Numbered from the stretch's first letter, positions 40,750-48,729 are shown. The stretch is DNA of 64,000 nucleotides from Geodermatophilus tzadiensis (GCF_003002915.1 NZ_PVTG01000021.1:1-64000), one strand, 5' to 3'. The notes: a model not told the origin generated them from the letters alone. Numbers and translations are program-made.

Positions 40750-42110
40750 GCACCCGGACGTCGGCAGCCCGCCGCCTGTTCAGCCGCGCCGGCATCACCG
40801 AGCAGCTGCTCACGGTCGCCGGCGCCAACCGCGAGGTGCTGCGCGAGGCGCCCAAGGAGCGCGGCAAGCAGGTCGCGATGGGCGCCGTCCTGCTCTCGAC
40901 CGCCGGGCTGGCGGTCGTGTCCGCGAGCTACGCCCTCCACCTGGCGCTGCACCTGTGGTGGCCGGTCGCCATCGTCGGCGGTCTCGTGTGGGGCCTGGTC
41001 ATCCTCAACCTCGACCGCTGGCTCGTCGTCTCCTCGCCGCGGCTGACGAGCAAGGCCGGCACCCTGGCCATGGCGACGCCGCGCGTCCTGCTCGCCGTCC
41101 TCATCGGCGCCGTCGTCTCGACGCCGCTGACGCTGGCAGTCTTCAGCGCCGAGATCGGCACCGAGGTACGGGTCATGGCCGCCGAGGAGGAGGACGCCTT
41201 CACCCGGCAGCTCGCCGAGGACAGCCGCTACGCCCAGCTGCCGGCGCTGCGCGAGCAGATCGCCGCACTGAAGGCCGACATCGCCGACGGGGTCACGCCC
41301 GCGGACGTCAACGCGGATCCTGCTGTGGTTGCCCTGCAGGAGGAGCTGGTGAACACGCGCGCCCGGTTCGAGGCGGCCGAGCAGGCGTACCAGGCGGAGC
41401 GCGACGGTACGGGTGGCAGCGGTGTGCGGGGGGACGGGCCCGAGACCGAAGCCAAGAGGATCGTGCGCGACCGCCTCGAGCGAGAGGTCATCGAGCTCAC
41501 GCAGCGACTCGAGGACCTCAAGGTCGAGGTGCGCGCGAAGCTGGAGGCGGAGGAGGCGCAGAAGACCGCCGACCAGCGGGCGGACCTAGATCAGCTGGAG
41601 ACGCTGGTCGCCGACACCCAGGAGAGCCGAGACGTCGAGGTCGCCGGGCACCAGGAGGCGGTCGGCACCAGCGACGGCATCCTCGCTCGGCTGACGGCGC
41701 TCGGACGCCTGGGCGAGGACAACCCGACGCTGGCGACGGCACACTGGCTGCTCTTCGCCTTCATGACCGCGCTCGAGTGCCTGCCGATCCTGTTCAAAAC
41801 GATGCTCGCGCTGGCCCCGCCGTCGCTCTACGAGCGGCTGCTCGCGCTGGGGGACGAGAAGGTGGAGGAGCGGGTCCGCCTGCGGATGCAGAGCGAATAC
41901 GAGGAGGCCGAGGTGCTGGCCCGGTCGGCACTGGCGGCGGCCGAGGCGCGGGCGGCGCGCACGCTGGAAGCGGAGTCACGGGCGACCGGGATGGTGCTCG
42001 ACGCGCAACTCGACGTGACCCGCCACGGCGTCGGGCGCTGGCGTGACGAGCAGCTCGCCGGCGCGCGCCGGGTCAACGGCCACGGGACGGACCTCGTCAA
42101 GCGTCCGTAG
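40746..42110 (+). CDS. DUF4407 membrane protein (copy 1)
   Basis: A 454-aa protein. Three membrane helices near the N-terminus (MGAVLLSTAGLAVVSASYAL, WWPVAIVGGLVWGLVILNLDRWLV and VLLAVLIGAVVSTPLTLAVF) include the family hallmark NLDRWLV. A long coiled-coil-rich external or cytoplasmic part follows (about residues 140-320, with LEREVIELTQRLEDLKVEVRAKLEAE). A fourth helix comes near 330-350 (TAHWLLFAFMTALECLPILFK) and then a charged C-terminal tail. DUF4407 proteins are of unknown role. The N-terminal GTG 40746 is coupled to the preceding gene. A second member, clearly related but divergent in the coiled coil, is encoded at 47044-48486. Confidence 0.85.
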   Translation: MSTRTSAARRLFSRAGITEQLLTVAGANREVLREAPKERGKQVAMGAVLLSTAGLAVVSASYALHLALHLWWPVAIVGGLVWGLVILNLDRWLVVSSPRLTSKAGTLAMATPRVLLAVLIGAVVSTPLTLAVFSAEIGTEVRVMAAEEEDAFTRQLAEDSRYAQLPALREQIAALKADIADGVTPADVNADPAVVALQEELVNTRARFEAAEQAYQAERDGTGGSGVRGDGPETEAKRIVRDRLEREVIELTQRLEDLKVEVRAKLEAEEAQKTADQRADLDQLETLVADTQESRDVEVAGHQEAVGTSDGILARLTALGRLGEDNPTLATAHWLLFAFMTALECLPILFKTMLALAPPSLYERLLALGDEKVEERVRLRMQSEYEEAEVLARSALAAAEARAARTLEAESRATGMVLDAQLDVTRHGVGRWRDEQLAGARRVNGHGTDLVKRP

Positions 42111-42271
42111 CCGTTCGCGCGTGCGGTGTGGGACACCTGGCCGGTGGGCTGTCAGTACGTGCCTTTGTTGTCGCAGCCCGAGCGGACGGAGCCCATGGCG
42201 TGCCGCACCGCAGCCTGGCCGACGTCTTGCTGTATCCACGGTCGACTGTCTGACTCTGGAGCGGGGAACCC

Positions 42272-42646
42272 GTGCTTTCGTACATGGCCGAGAAGCCGAC
42301 TGAAGCCAGTTCTGCGATGCGGCGCTGGAGGCTCATCCTCCTCGGCCTGGTGCTGCTCCTCGGCGTGGCGGCGTGCGCGCATCCGGTCGAGGGAGTCGCG
42401 GCCCCTGCCCACCAGCCCTCTCGTGCGTCCTCGGTCTTGGATCCTGACGGAGCCGAGAGGGACATCGCCGCGCAGTTCGAGGACACCTTCGGTGTCGCCT
42501 CCGAGATCTCCTGCACCCAGCGGATGCACGTCATCACCGGCGCTCAGTACGAGTGCACCGGACGTACAGACGATGGCGAAGGCCTGACGATCAGGGTCGT
42601 CATCACCGACGCGGTATCGGCGTCGTACACCTGGGAGATCGTGTGA
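42272..42646 (+). CDS. Putative small lipoprotein, DUF4333-like
   Basis: The protein has a lipoprotein signal RRWRLILLGLVLLLGVAACAHP, in which the LGVAAC lipobox provides the lipidated Cys. The exported part is about 85 residues: AERDIAAQFEDTFGV, ISCTQRMHVITGAQYECTGRTDDGEGLTIRVVITD, with two Cys residues (likely a disulfide) and a beta pattern like that of DUF4333. GTG 42272 follows GGAG and gives 124 aa. ATG 42317 gives a shorter, more typical signal peptide and may be the true start. It lies between the DUF4407 operon and the toxin-antitoxin module. Confidence 0.72.
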   Translation: MLSYMAEKPTEASSAMRRWRLILLGLVLLLGVAACAHPVEGVAAPAHQPSRASSVLDPDGAERDIAAQFEDTFGVASEISCTQRMHVITGAQYECTGRTDDGEGLTIRVVITDAVSASYTWEIV

Positions 42647-42734
42647 TGTCGCGGGCCCCTCACAGGCCGGTGATTGCGGCATCCGATGGGTCGTCAGCAT
42701 CGGTCGGCCGAAGCAGACGTCGCTCCTCATGACC

Positions 42735-42751
42735 TGACTACGCTGTAGTCA
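42735..42751. promoter_or_regulatory. Palindromic operator of the DUF433/DUF5615 module
   Basis: TGACTAC-GCT-GTAGTCA is a perfect 7-3-7 inverted repeat that ends 17 bases ahead of the antitoxin start. Its position and symmetry fit an autoregulatory site for the toxin-antitoxin pair. Confidence 0.65.
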
Positions 42752-42768
42752 AGGCAAGTCCGAGGTCC

Positions 42769-43184
42769 GTGCGTCTGTCCGACGACGTCCTCCACCGCCT
42801 TGCCGACCTGGCCGGGCGGCGCGGTGTGTCGGTGTCGTCGCCATCGAGCACCTCCTGGACGAGGCGCTGCGTCGCGAAGCCCAGCTGGGCATCACCTTCC
42901 GTGACGGTCCCAGCGGTCGGCGGGCCGGGCTGGTCGCCGGGCCGGACGTCGACGAGGTGATCCGCACGCTCCGGACCGTCCAGAAGGAGCGTCCCGCGGA
43001 CGTCGTCGCGACGGTCGCCGGGATGACGTCGCTGTCCCCGACGCAGGTGGCGGCAGCCGTCGCCTACTACGCCGACCACCGGGACGAGGTCGACGCGCGG
43101 ATCGCGGCGCACGAGCGGGCGGTGAAGGAGGCGGAGGCGACCTGGCGTCGCCAGCAGGAGGTCCTGGCCGGTCCCGGCCGGTGA
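42769..43184 (+). pseudogene. DUF433-like antitoxin with a one-base frameshift
   Basis: The first frame reads VRLSDDVLHRLADLAGRRGVSVSS from GTG 42769, then becomes nonsense. The next frame continues at once with AIEHLLDEALRREAQLG, FRDGPSGRRAGLVAGPDVDEVI, LSPTQVAAAVAYYADHRDEVDARI and ends at 43184. The C-terminal part is the DUF433 winged-helix-like domain found in antitoxins of DUF5615 toxins; the N-terminal part resembles a ribbon-helix-helix. A single missing base at about 42838-42840 (TCGTCGCC) explains the break. Either the antitoxin is lost while the toxin frame is kept, which would be odd, or the base is a sequence error. Its end overlaps the toxin start (GTGA). Confidence 0.7.
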
Positions 43185-43417
43185 GTCTGCTGCTCGACGA
43201 GATGTACCCGCGCAGGCTCGCGGAGCAACTGCGGGCCGCCGGCCACGACGTCGTCGCCGTCGTCGAGGTCCCGGACCTCGTCGGTCGGGAGGACGCCGAG
43301 GTGACGCGCTGGGCCCGCGAGACCGGGCGCGTCGTCGTCACCGAGAACGTCGTCGACTACGCGCCGCTGGACCTCGACGCACACGCCGGCCTGCTGCTGG
43401 TCCACGGGCGCCGTTAG
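43181..43417 (+). CDS. DUF5615 PIN-like toxin
   Basis: A 78-aa protein with the small Mut7-C/DUF5615 PIN-like fold: SLLLDEMYPRRLAEQLRAAGHDV (residues 2-24, first acidic cluster D-E), DLVGREDAEVTRWARETGRVVVTENVVDY (about 36-64, second acidic cluster), then GLLLVHGRR. These act as putative RNA nucleases paired with DUF433 antitoxins. GTG 43181 overlaps the antitoxin stop by four bases. A copy of the 22-bp repeat begins nine bases beyond the stop. The region 43448-43618 shows no gene. Confidence 0.8.
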   Translation: MSLLLDEMYPRRLAEQLRAAGHDVVAVVEVPDLVGREDAEVTRWARETGRVVVTENVVDYAPLDLDAHAGLLLVHGRR

Positions 43418-43425
43418 TCGCGCGT

Positions 43426-43447
43426 CTGACCCGAAGGGGTGAGGAGC
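43426..43447. repeat. Right copy of the 22-bp direct repeat
   Basis: Identical over 22 bp to 39738-39759, with weaker similarity extending left into the stop codon of the DUF5615 gene. With its partner it brackets the segment that carries the first DUF4407 operon and the DUF433/DUF5615 pair. This is compatible with a small mobile or deletable segment, but no integrase is present. Confidence 0.75.
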
Positions 43448-43618
43448 TCTCGGCGGGGTCGGTGACGGTCCACCGGCCAGAGTGCGATGGCAAGGCGGCG
43501 AGTCCCCACCACGCCGCCTACACCGTCGACCTCGTCGTGCCCCGGGTTCTGGTCGGACCGGGCGAGCCCGACGGATGCCGTGACAGGCGTGCCGGCCGGT
43601 CGGCGGGTGTCGGGGGCA

Positions 43619-44011
43619 TCAGCTGATCGTCGACACCGGGCAGCGCACCCCCGGAGCGCGGGCCAACCTGCGGTCGCCGGTGACCAGGGTGGCCTCCAGG
43701 AACTCGGCCAGGGCGACGTAGACGCCGTCGTAGGCGGTGACCGAGTCGCGCAGCTGCAGTGCCCGGTCGAGCAACGGGTCGTGGCCGTGGCGGACCACGG
43801 GCAGCTCCCGCAGCACGTCCACGGCGTCCCGAGCGGCGGTCGCGCTGAGCCGCCCGCCCAGCACGTGCCGCCGGACGGCAGAGAGCACCTCGACGTCGAG
43901 GAGGTGGGGAGCGTGCGCCTCGTCCCCGAGCATGAGGTCTCGGGCCTCCTGCCCGCCCTGACCGCTGTCGAGGAGCGCCACCACCACCGTCGAGGCGTCG
44001 ACGACGATCAC
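43619..44011 (-). CDS. VapC-type PIN-domain toxin
   Basis: A 130-aa PIN ribonuclease. The four acidic positions are visible: MIVVDASTVVVALL (Asp5), DEAHAPHLLDVEVLSAVRR (Glu in LDVEVL, near 41), SVTAYDGVYVALAEFLEATLVTGDRRLAR (Asp near 95 and Asp near 113). Such toxins cleave tRNA or rRNA and are held in check by the cognate VapB. The start ATG 44011 overlaps the stop of the antitoxin gene (ATGA), the normal antitoxin-first order on this strand. The protein is full-length for the family. Confidence 0.9.
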   Translation of the reverse strand: MIVVDASTVVVALLDSGQGGQEARDLMLGDEAHAPHLLDVEVLSAVRRHVLGGRLSATAARDAVDVLRELPVVRHGHDPLLDRALQLRDSVTAYDGVYVALAEFLEATLVTGDRRLARAPGVRCPVSTIS

Positions 44012-44238
44012 CGGCCGTCGCGGTCGGCCCGGATGTCCTCGACCACCTCGTCCACCGGGAGCGGGATCCGCAGCGCGGCGGCGCGGGCGAAGGCCTCAGC
44101 CATGGGCGAGCGTTCACCGACGCGACGCAGCTCCCGCAGCACGTATTCCGACAGGGACATGCCGGCGGCCGCTGCGCGGCGGCGGAGCTCCTCGTGCAGG
44201 TCGTCGGGCACGTTGCGCACCTGGAGCATCTTGCCCAT
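44008..44238 (-). CDS. VapB-type ribbon-helix-helix antitoxin
   Basis: A 76-aa antitoxin with the N-terminal ribbon-helix-helix MLQVRNVPDDLHEELRRRAAAAGMSLSEYVLREL, close to the FitA/VapB pattern, and a C-terminal toxin-binding tail with PLPVDEVVEDIRADRDGR. ATG 44238 is taken as start; ATG 44229 (LQVRNVPD) is also possible. No Shine-Dalgarno is seen. The palindrome just upstream (44251-44265) is the presumed operator for autoregulation. Confidence 0.88.
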   Translation of the reverse strand: MGKMLQVRNVPDDLHEELRRRAAAAGMSLSEYVLRELRRVGERSPMAEAFARAAALRIPLPVDEVVEDIRADRDGR

Positions 44239-44250
44239 GAGGAAAGGCTA

Positions 44251-44265
44251 CATGCGATTCGCATG
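44251..44265. promoter_or_regulatory. Palindromic operator upstream of vapBC
   Basis: CATGCG-ATT-CGCATG is a perfect six-base inverted repeat with a three-base centre, 12 bases upstream of the antitoxin start. The place and symmetry fit the binding site of the VapB ribbon-helix-helix dimer. Confidence 0.65.
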
Positions 44266-44340
44266 CGTCGATCTAGTGCTCGGGGTGATCACGCGCCGGA
44301 TGTCGGGTCGTGCTGCCGATCTGCGGGCACACCCGTGTCG

Positions 44341-44517
44341 ATGACCATCCGGCACGTGCCGGACGAGACGCATGACGAGCTCGCGGCTCGAGCAGCGGGT
44401 CGGGGCGACCGGGAGCCGGCTGGCGGCCGAGGAGGTCCTCGAGCTCCACGACCACGACCGCCGGTGACGATCGTCGTCGACTCCTCCGCGGTGGTGGCCC
44501 TGCTGCTCGGCGAGTGC
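44341..44517 (+). pseudogene. Relic of a second vapBC module
   Basis: Read rightward, MTIRHVPDETHDELAARAA is the start of a VapB-type antitoxin. A frame jump follows, and RLAAEEVLELHDHDRR with a stop is the typical antitoxin end. A GTGA overlap then leads into VTIVVDSSAVVALLLGE, the N-terminus of a PIN toxin with its first catalytic Asp. The toxin breaks off after about 17 residues at the 3' end of the next leftward gene. The antitoxin is frameshifted and the toxin truncated, so the module is dead. Confidence 0.75.
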
Positions 44518-44519
44518 CG

Positions 44520-46250
44520 TCAGTTCCCGTTCCCTGCCAGCCGGTCCCGCTCGGCGATGAGCTGACGACGGCGGGCCGCCGTCAGGTAGGCCGGTGACTC
44601 CAGGGCGAGCTCGCCGGGGTGGTGCGGGTCGACCCCGATCGCCGCCAGCACCGGCCGGCTGCGGGTCGAGACCGAGCCCACCCCGAACCAGCTCAGCAGC
44701 TCCTGCGCCTGGATGCCGTGCGGGTACAGGCTCCGGTTGGCCCGCGCGACGAGCCACACGATGGCGGCGGCTGCGGTCTCGACCCGGCCCCGGCGGCGGA
44801 AGACGGTCGGATCCCCGGCCGCCACTGCGGCCAGGAGCCGGCGGGCCGCCGTCCGGTGCTCGACGTCGCACAGCGCGTCGCAGCACCGGTCGACCAGCTT
44901 CCGGACCTCACCCACCCGCTGCCGCACGTCCGCGGGCACCGCGTCCTCCCGGAACGGTTCGTCCGGGAGCGGGGCGTCGTCGAGCTCCTCGAGCGCCCGC
45001 GCGCCGCCCACCGCGCGGCGCAGCTCGTCCAGCACCACTGAGTCGAGGTACTCCTCGACGTCGAGGACGCCCATCGCGGCCAGCAGCGCCTCGGGACCCT
45101 GCGGCCGCGACGAGCGGATCGCCGCCTGGTACTCCGGCTCCCACTCGTCGACAGCAGCCACGGTCTGCTCGGTCAGCCTGGGCCGGATGCCGCGCTCGGC
45201 GTGGCTGAACCGGATGAGCGCGCGGAGCACGGCGGGTGCCTTCCTCAGGTGGGCGAAGTCGGCGACGATCTTCCGCGGGATCCAGTCGGCCAGCACGATC
45301 TCCACGGCTGCCGGGCTCCAGTGCAGCGGGTCGCCCGAGCCGTAGTCGCAGCCGTACCAGAGCAGGTGGTCCACGAGTGCCCGGGAGTCGGCGTCGTCCA
45401 GTCCGGCGGCGAACGGCGAGGCCAGGAAGCGCCCGGCGAGTGCCTGTCTCTCGACGTCGCTCCACTCCGGCCGCTCGTAGCCGCGGCCACCGGCCGGCAG
45501 CAGCCCGGCCGCCCACTCCACCAGCGGACGGCAGGCCGGCCACGTGTCGCTCTCCGGCGGCGGGAACAGCAGGGCGCCGTGCTCCACCGCCTCGGTGACC
45601 CGGGCCCGGGCGTCGGCCGCGTCGAGCTCGGTGAACACGACGTCCGGGTCCTCCGCGTCGCCGCGCATGAGCTCGACGAGGTCCGGGAGGGCGCCGGGCA
45701 CGACGAAGCCGTCCGTCGCCACCGTGCCCAGGTTGTGGTCGACGGAGACGGCGGCCGACAGCTCCGCGCAGCCGGGCAGCACCACGCCGCACACCAGGCT
45801 CTCGCCGTCCCCCAGCACGTCCGCCATCCGCAGGACGGTGTCGTGCGCCCGTGCCTGGTCCAGCTCGGCGAGCCAGTGGGGGAGCACGTGTCCACGCGCG
45901 GCGACCTCCCGGCGGACCCGCGAGCGCAGGACGTCGTCCCCGGTCAGGGCGGCGATCGCCGTCAGCAGGGCCGACGTCGCACGCTGCGGGACCTCGAAGA
46001 AGGTCGCGACGATCTCCTCGCGCGGAGGCAGCCGGAGGTCGTCCCGCTTCCTAGGCAGTCGGCGCTCGCGAGGGTCGGTCGCGGCCAGAAACGCGCTCGT
46101 GAGCGCGAGCAGGTCGAGCGGTTCGCCGGTGTCGAGGGCCCCGGTGACCTCGTCGACCAGGTCCGGACTGCGCCGGTCGGCACGATCGGCCCGGTCCCGT
46201 CCGCGGCGCGGTCCCGACGGCGGCCGCCTGCGGTGCTGGCGCTTCGCCAC
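44520..46250 (-). CDS. Large hypothetical protein, DUF6398-like C-terminus
   Basis: A 576-aa soluble protein with a very basic opening (AKRQHRRRPPSGPRRGRDRA) and GTG start at 46250. The main part is helical, with acidic and hydrophobic stretches (VDEVTGALDTGEPLDLLALTSAFL, PREEIVATFFEVPQRATSALLTAIAAL, AELSAAVSVDHNLGTVATDGFVV). Near residue 450 to 530, VRKLVDRCCDALCDVEHRTAARRLLAAV, TAAAAIVWLVARANRSLYP and QELLSWFGV match what I recall as the DUF6398 family, probably a helix-turn-helix-like module. No catalytic motif stands out. It is common in actinobacteria and of unknown role. It truncates the vapC relic at its 3' side. Confidence 0.72.
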   Translation of the reverse strand: MAKRQHRRRPPSGPRRGRDRADRADRRSPDLVDEVTGALDTGEPLDLLALTSAFLAATDPRERRLPRKRDDLRLPPREEIVATFFEVPQRATSALLTAIAALTGDDVLRSRVRREVAARGHVLPHWLAELDQARAHDTVLRMADVLGDGESLVCGVVLPGCAELSAAVSVDHNLGTVATDGFVVPGALPDLVELMRGDAEDPDVVFTELDAADARARVTEAVEHGALLFPPPESDTWPACRPLVEWAAGLLPAGGRGYERPEWSDVERQALAGRFLASPFAAGLDDADSRALVDHLLWYGCDYGSGDPLHWSPAAVEIVLADWIPRKIVADFAHLRKAPAVLRALIRFSHAERGIRPRLTEQTVAAVDEWEPEYQAAIRSSRPQGPEALLAAMGVLDVEEYLDSVVLDELRRAVGGARALEELDDAPLPDEPFREDAVPADVRQRVGEVRKLVDRCCDALCDVEHRTAARRLLAAVAAGDPTVFRRRGRVETAAAAIVWLVARANRSLYPHGIQAQELLSWFGVGSVSTRSRPVLAAIGVDPHHPGELALESPAYLTAARRRQLIAERDRLAGNGN

Positions 46251-46349
46251 CCGGACGACGCTAGTGACTCCCGAGCCGGTTCGAGGCGGCCGTCAGCTCC
46301 TGTGGATACGGGTGCTCCTCCGGAAGGTGGGGAAGGCGGATCGGGCACA

Positions 46350-46492
46350 TCAGTCGAGGTCGTCGATCGGCGTCCGGGCGACGTGCTCGGCGAGTGCGTC
46401 CAGGTCGTCGCCACCGGGATCGTCGGCGAGGATGGCCGCATCCCGAGCCGCTGCCTGACGGCGCTGTTCCCGACGGGGTGTCTGACCGACTA
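46350..46492 (-). other. Possible small antitoxin-like ORF end
   Basis: Leftward, the frame reads RREQRRQAAARDAAILADDPGGDDLDALAEHVARTPIDDLD and a stop at 46350, with protein-like composition resembling acidic C-terminal tails of small antitoxins. I find no good start codon or binding site, and the upstream part of the frame is a shadow of the cupin gene. It may be a remnant. It is the only thing I can point to in the 266-base gap 46251-46516. Confidence 0.25.
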
Positions 46493-46516
46493 CAGGACGA
46501 TGGGGCTCGCGGCCGA

Positions 46517-46933
46517 TCACGTCAGCCCGGGGAGGTTGACCACGATCGCCTCCTGGCTGCTGCGCGCGATGACGACCACGGCCTCCTCGTCGGTCGGGTT
46601 CTCCTCGCGGTGCGGGGTGTGCGGCGGCACGAAGATGTAGTCGCCGGGCCCGGTGGCCAGCCGCACCTCCTCGTCGTCCTGCGCGAAGACGAACACCGGG
46701 TGGCCGCGCAGCACGTGGATGGCGGTCTCGGAGTCGCCGTGGTGGTGGTCGCCGGACGACGTCCGCGGCGCGACGTGCGTCTGCCCCATCCACACGCGCT
46801 GCGAGCCGACCGTCTTGGCCGAGATCGCCTCCCGCCGGGACATGCCGCTCGTCTGGCCGGTGTCCCCGCTGAGTTCGTCGGCCCGGATGTGCCGCAGTGG
46901 CTGGTGCCAGCCGTCGGCCTGCTGTTCGGTCAT
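46517..46933 (-). CDS. Cupin-domain protein
   Basis: A 138-aa single-domain cupin. The metal-binding region is APRTSSGDHHHGDSETAIHVLRGHPVFVF (about residues 57-85, His cluster and Glu), and the second cupin motif is GPGDYIFVPPHTPHREENP (about 97-115, with the final His). The protein is cytoplasmic. Small cupins of this type are oxygenases, isomerases or ligand sensors; no substrate is indicated. ATG 46933 (TEQQADG) is chosen; the frame extends to 46984 without need. It stands alone and is divergent from the second DUF4407 gene. Confidence 0.87.
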   Translation of the reverse strand: MTEQQADGWHQPLRHIRADELSGDTGQTSGMSRREAISAKTVGSQRVWMGQTHVAPRTSSGDHHHGDSETAIHVLRGHPVFVFAQDDEEVRLATGPGDYIFVPPHTPHREENPTDEEAVVVIARSSQEAIVVNLPGLT

Positions 46934-47043
46934 GACCTCAGCCGACCGCGCGCCGAGGCCGTGCGTCAAGGCGCCGGTGAGCACATCGGTCCCGCGATGG
47001 GACGGGTGTGACGACCGGGTCCTGACCGGGGACGGGACTGCCG

Positions 47044-48486
47044 ATGAGCCAGGGGAGCGGCGGTCAGACCCCCGTCGTTCGGGGGAGTGGCTCTCGCATG
47101 GCTGGACGACGACGGCTGCAGGACCGCCTCGCGGTCCTCGGTGGCGCGCGGCCCGACCTGCTCGAGGCGGCGCCGGGCGCGCGGCCGAAGTTCGCCGCGC
47201 TGGGCGGCGTCCTGCTCAGCACCGGCGGCCTCGCCGTCGCCTCGGCGGCCTTCGCGCTGCACATGGCCCTCGGCGTGTGGTGGCCCTTCGCGCTGGTACT
47301 CGGCCTCGGCTGGGGTGCCGTCGTGGTCAACCTCGACCGGATGCTGCTCGTCGGCATGGCGCACGACGCCTCGCTCAAGCGGAACCTCGCCCTCGCCGTC
47401 CCGCGCGTGGGGCTGGCGCTGATCCTCGGCGTCGTCGTCGCCACCCCGCTGACGCTGCAGGTGTTCCACAAGGAGATCGACGCCGAGATCACCGTCATGC
47501 AGGCCGAGGCGGCCGACGCCTACCGGCAGTCGCTGGAGTCCGACGCGCGCTTCGCCGGCCTCGACGAGCTGCAGGAGAAGGTCACGCAGGAACAGGACGT
47601 CGTCGCCACCGGCGGTCAGTCCGACCCCGCGCTGGTGGCCGTGCAGGCCGACGTCACCGCCAAGCAGGCCGCCTACGACGCCGCGCTGACCACCCAGCGC
47701 GACCTCGAGGCCCGCGCCCAGTGCGAGCTCGACGGCACCTGCGGCACCGGCGACGCCGGCACCGGCGAGGCCTACGTCCAGGCGCGCGCCGCCGCCGACG
47801 CGCAGGCCGCCGTCGTCACCAGCGCCCGCGGCGAGCTGGACGCCGCCCTCGACGCCGCCGACGGGGCCGAGTCGCGCAGCGCCGACCTGGCTGCCGCCGC
47901 GCTGGCCACCGACTCCGCCGAGCTGGCCCGGCTCACCGCCGAGCTCGACCGGCTGCAGGCCGCCTTCGACGCCACCAACGAGGGCTCCGGCGGCATCCTG
48001 CTGCGGCTGGAGGCGCTCGACCGGCTCAGCGACCGCAACGCCACCCTGGCCGCGGCGAAGTTCATGCTCTCGCTGCTGTTCATGTGCGTGGAGATCCTGC
48101 CGGTGCTCATGAAGGTGCTGCTCAACTTCGGCCCGCCGACCGCCTACGACGAGCTCGCCGCCCTGCGCGACCGCAGCGACATCGACATCGAGGAGCTGCA
48201 GCAGCAGTCGCGGCGCACCGTGGCCGAGGCCAAGGAGGAGCTGCTCGTCATGGCCGAGGAGGAGCGCCTCGACCGGCAGAAGGCCGCCATCCGCGCCCGC
48301 CGGCTCGCCGCGCTGGCGCAGGCCCAGCTCGACGCGGAGGAGGCCGCGCGTCCTACGTCGCAGCCGGCGCCGCCGGTCGAGGAGCCCGGCAGCATCTGGG
48401 ACACCGGCCCGATCCGGCTCGCCCGCTCGGCAGCGCGGACGGTCCGCACCGCGCGCCGCCGTCCGAGCGATCGCGTCGCGGTCTGA
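47044..48486 (+). CDS. DUF4407 membrane protein (copy 2)
   Basis: A 480-aa protein with the same plan as the protein at 40746-42110. N-terminal helices FAALGGVLLSTGGLAVASAAFAL, WWPFALVLGLGWGAVVVNLDRMLLV and VGLALILGVVVATPLTLQVF contain the NLDRMLL hallmark. A long Ala/Asp-rich coiled coil (about residues 150-310) includes a CELDGTCGTG pair of Cys residues. A fourth helix (AAKFMLSLLFMCVEILPVLMKVLL) and a charged tail with EELQQQSRRTVAEAKEELL follow. ATG 47044 is the first start; the alternative ATG 47098 (AGRRRLQD) would remove an 18-residue Gly/Ser-rich lead. It has no partner gene, unlike copy 1. Confidence 0.83.
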   Translation: MSQGSGGQTPVVRGSGSRMAGRRRLQDRLAVLGGARPDLLEAAPGARPKFAALGGVLLSTGGLAVASAAFALHMALGVWWPFALVLGLGWGAVVVNLDRMLLVGMAHDASLKRNLALAVPRVGLALILGVVVATPLTLQVFHKEIDAEITVMQAEAADAYRQSLESDARFAGLDELQEKVTQEQDVVATGGQSDPALVAVQADVTAKQAAYDAALTTQRDLEARAQCELDGTCGTGDAGTGEAYVQARAAADAQAAVVTSARGELDAALDAADGAESRSADLAAAALATDSAELARLTAELDRLQAAFDATNEGSGGILLRLEALDRLSDRNATLAAAKFMLSLLFMCVEILPVLMKVLLNFGPPTAYDELAALRDRSDIDIEELQQQSRRTVAEAKEELLVMAEEERLDRQKAAIRARRLAALAQAQLDAEEAARPTSQPAPPVEEPGSIWDTGPIRLARSAARTVRTARRRPSDRVAV

Positions 48487-48497
48487 CACGGGACGTC

Positions 48498-48516
48498 GGT
48501 ATCACGGCGGTATCAT
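48498..48516 (+). promoter_or_regulatory. Promoter/operator of the RHH-Doc module
   Basis: GGTATCA occurs twice in direct orientation (48498-48504 and 48509-48515), eleven bases apart or one helical turn. TATCAT at 48511-48516 is a good -10 element only seven bases ahead of GTG 48523, so the message is probably leaderless. The repeats are the likely operator for the ribbon-helix-helix antitoxin. Confidence 0.55.
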
Positions 48517-48522
48517 CACGCC

Positions 48523-48729
48523 GTGGCGATGACGCTCCGCACCGATGAGGAACTCGACAGGGCGCTCACCGCGCTCGCGGAGGCCGAGGGCACGTCCCGG
48601 CAGGAGGTCATCCGGCGCGCTGTCCTCGAGCGCTACGCACGCAGCGGCCACTCCGCCCGGGTGACCGAGAGCGCCGAGCGGCTGGCGAGCCGGTGGAGTG
48701 ACGTCCTCCACCGGCTCGGCACCGTGTGA
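48523..48729 (+). CDS. Ribbon-helix-helix antitoxin of the Doc module
   Basis: A 68-aa protein with TLRTDEELDRALTALAEAEGTSRQEVIRRAVLERY (residues about 4-38), the strand-helix-helix pattern of Arc/MetJ/CopG-type antitoxins. The C-terminal part (ARVTESAERLASRWSDVLHRLG) would bind and neutralise the Fic-type toxin. GTG 48523 fits leaderless initiation; ATG 48529 (TLRTDEE) is the alternative. It overlaps the toxin start by four bases (GTGA). Confidence 0.85.
   Translation: MAMTLRTDEELDRALTALAEAEGTSRQEVIRRAVLERYARSGHSARVTESAERLASRWSDVLHRLGTV

Noticed and set aside
42769-42960. Stand-alone 63-aa ORF in front of DUF5615
   Set aside because: Only its first 24 residues are protein-like; the rest is the frameshifted reading of the DUF433 antitoxin.
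44194-44565. Intact fused antitoxin-toxin ORF
   Set aside because: The continuous frame joins a VapB start to a VapC start through out-of-frame sequence; the proper VapB end is in another frame and the VapC is cut after 17 residues.
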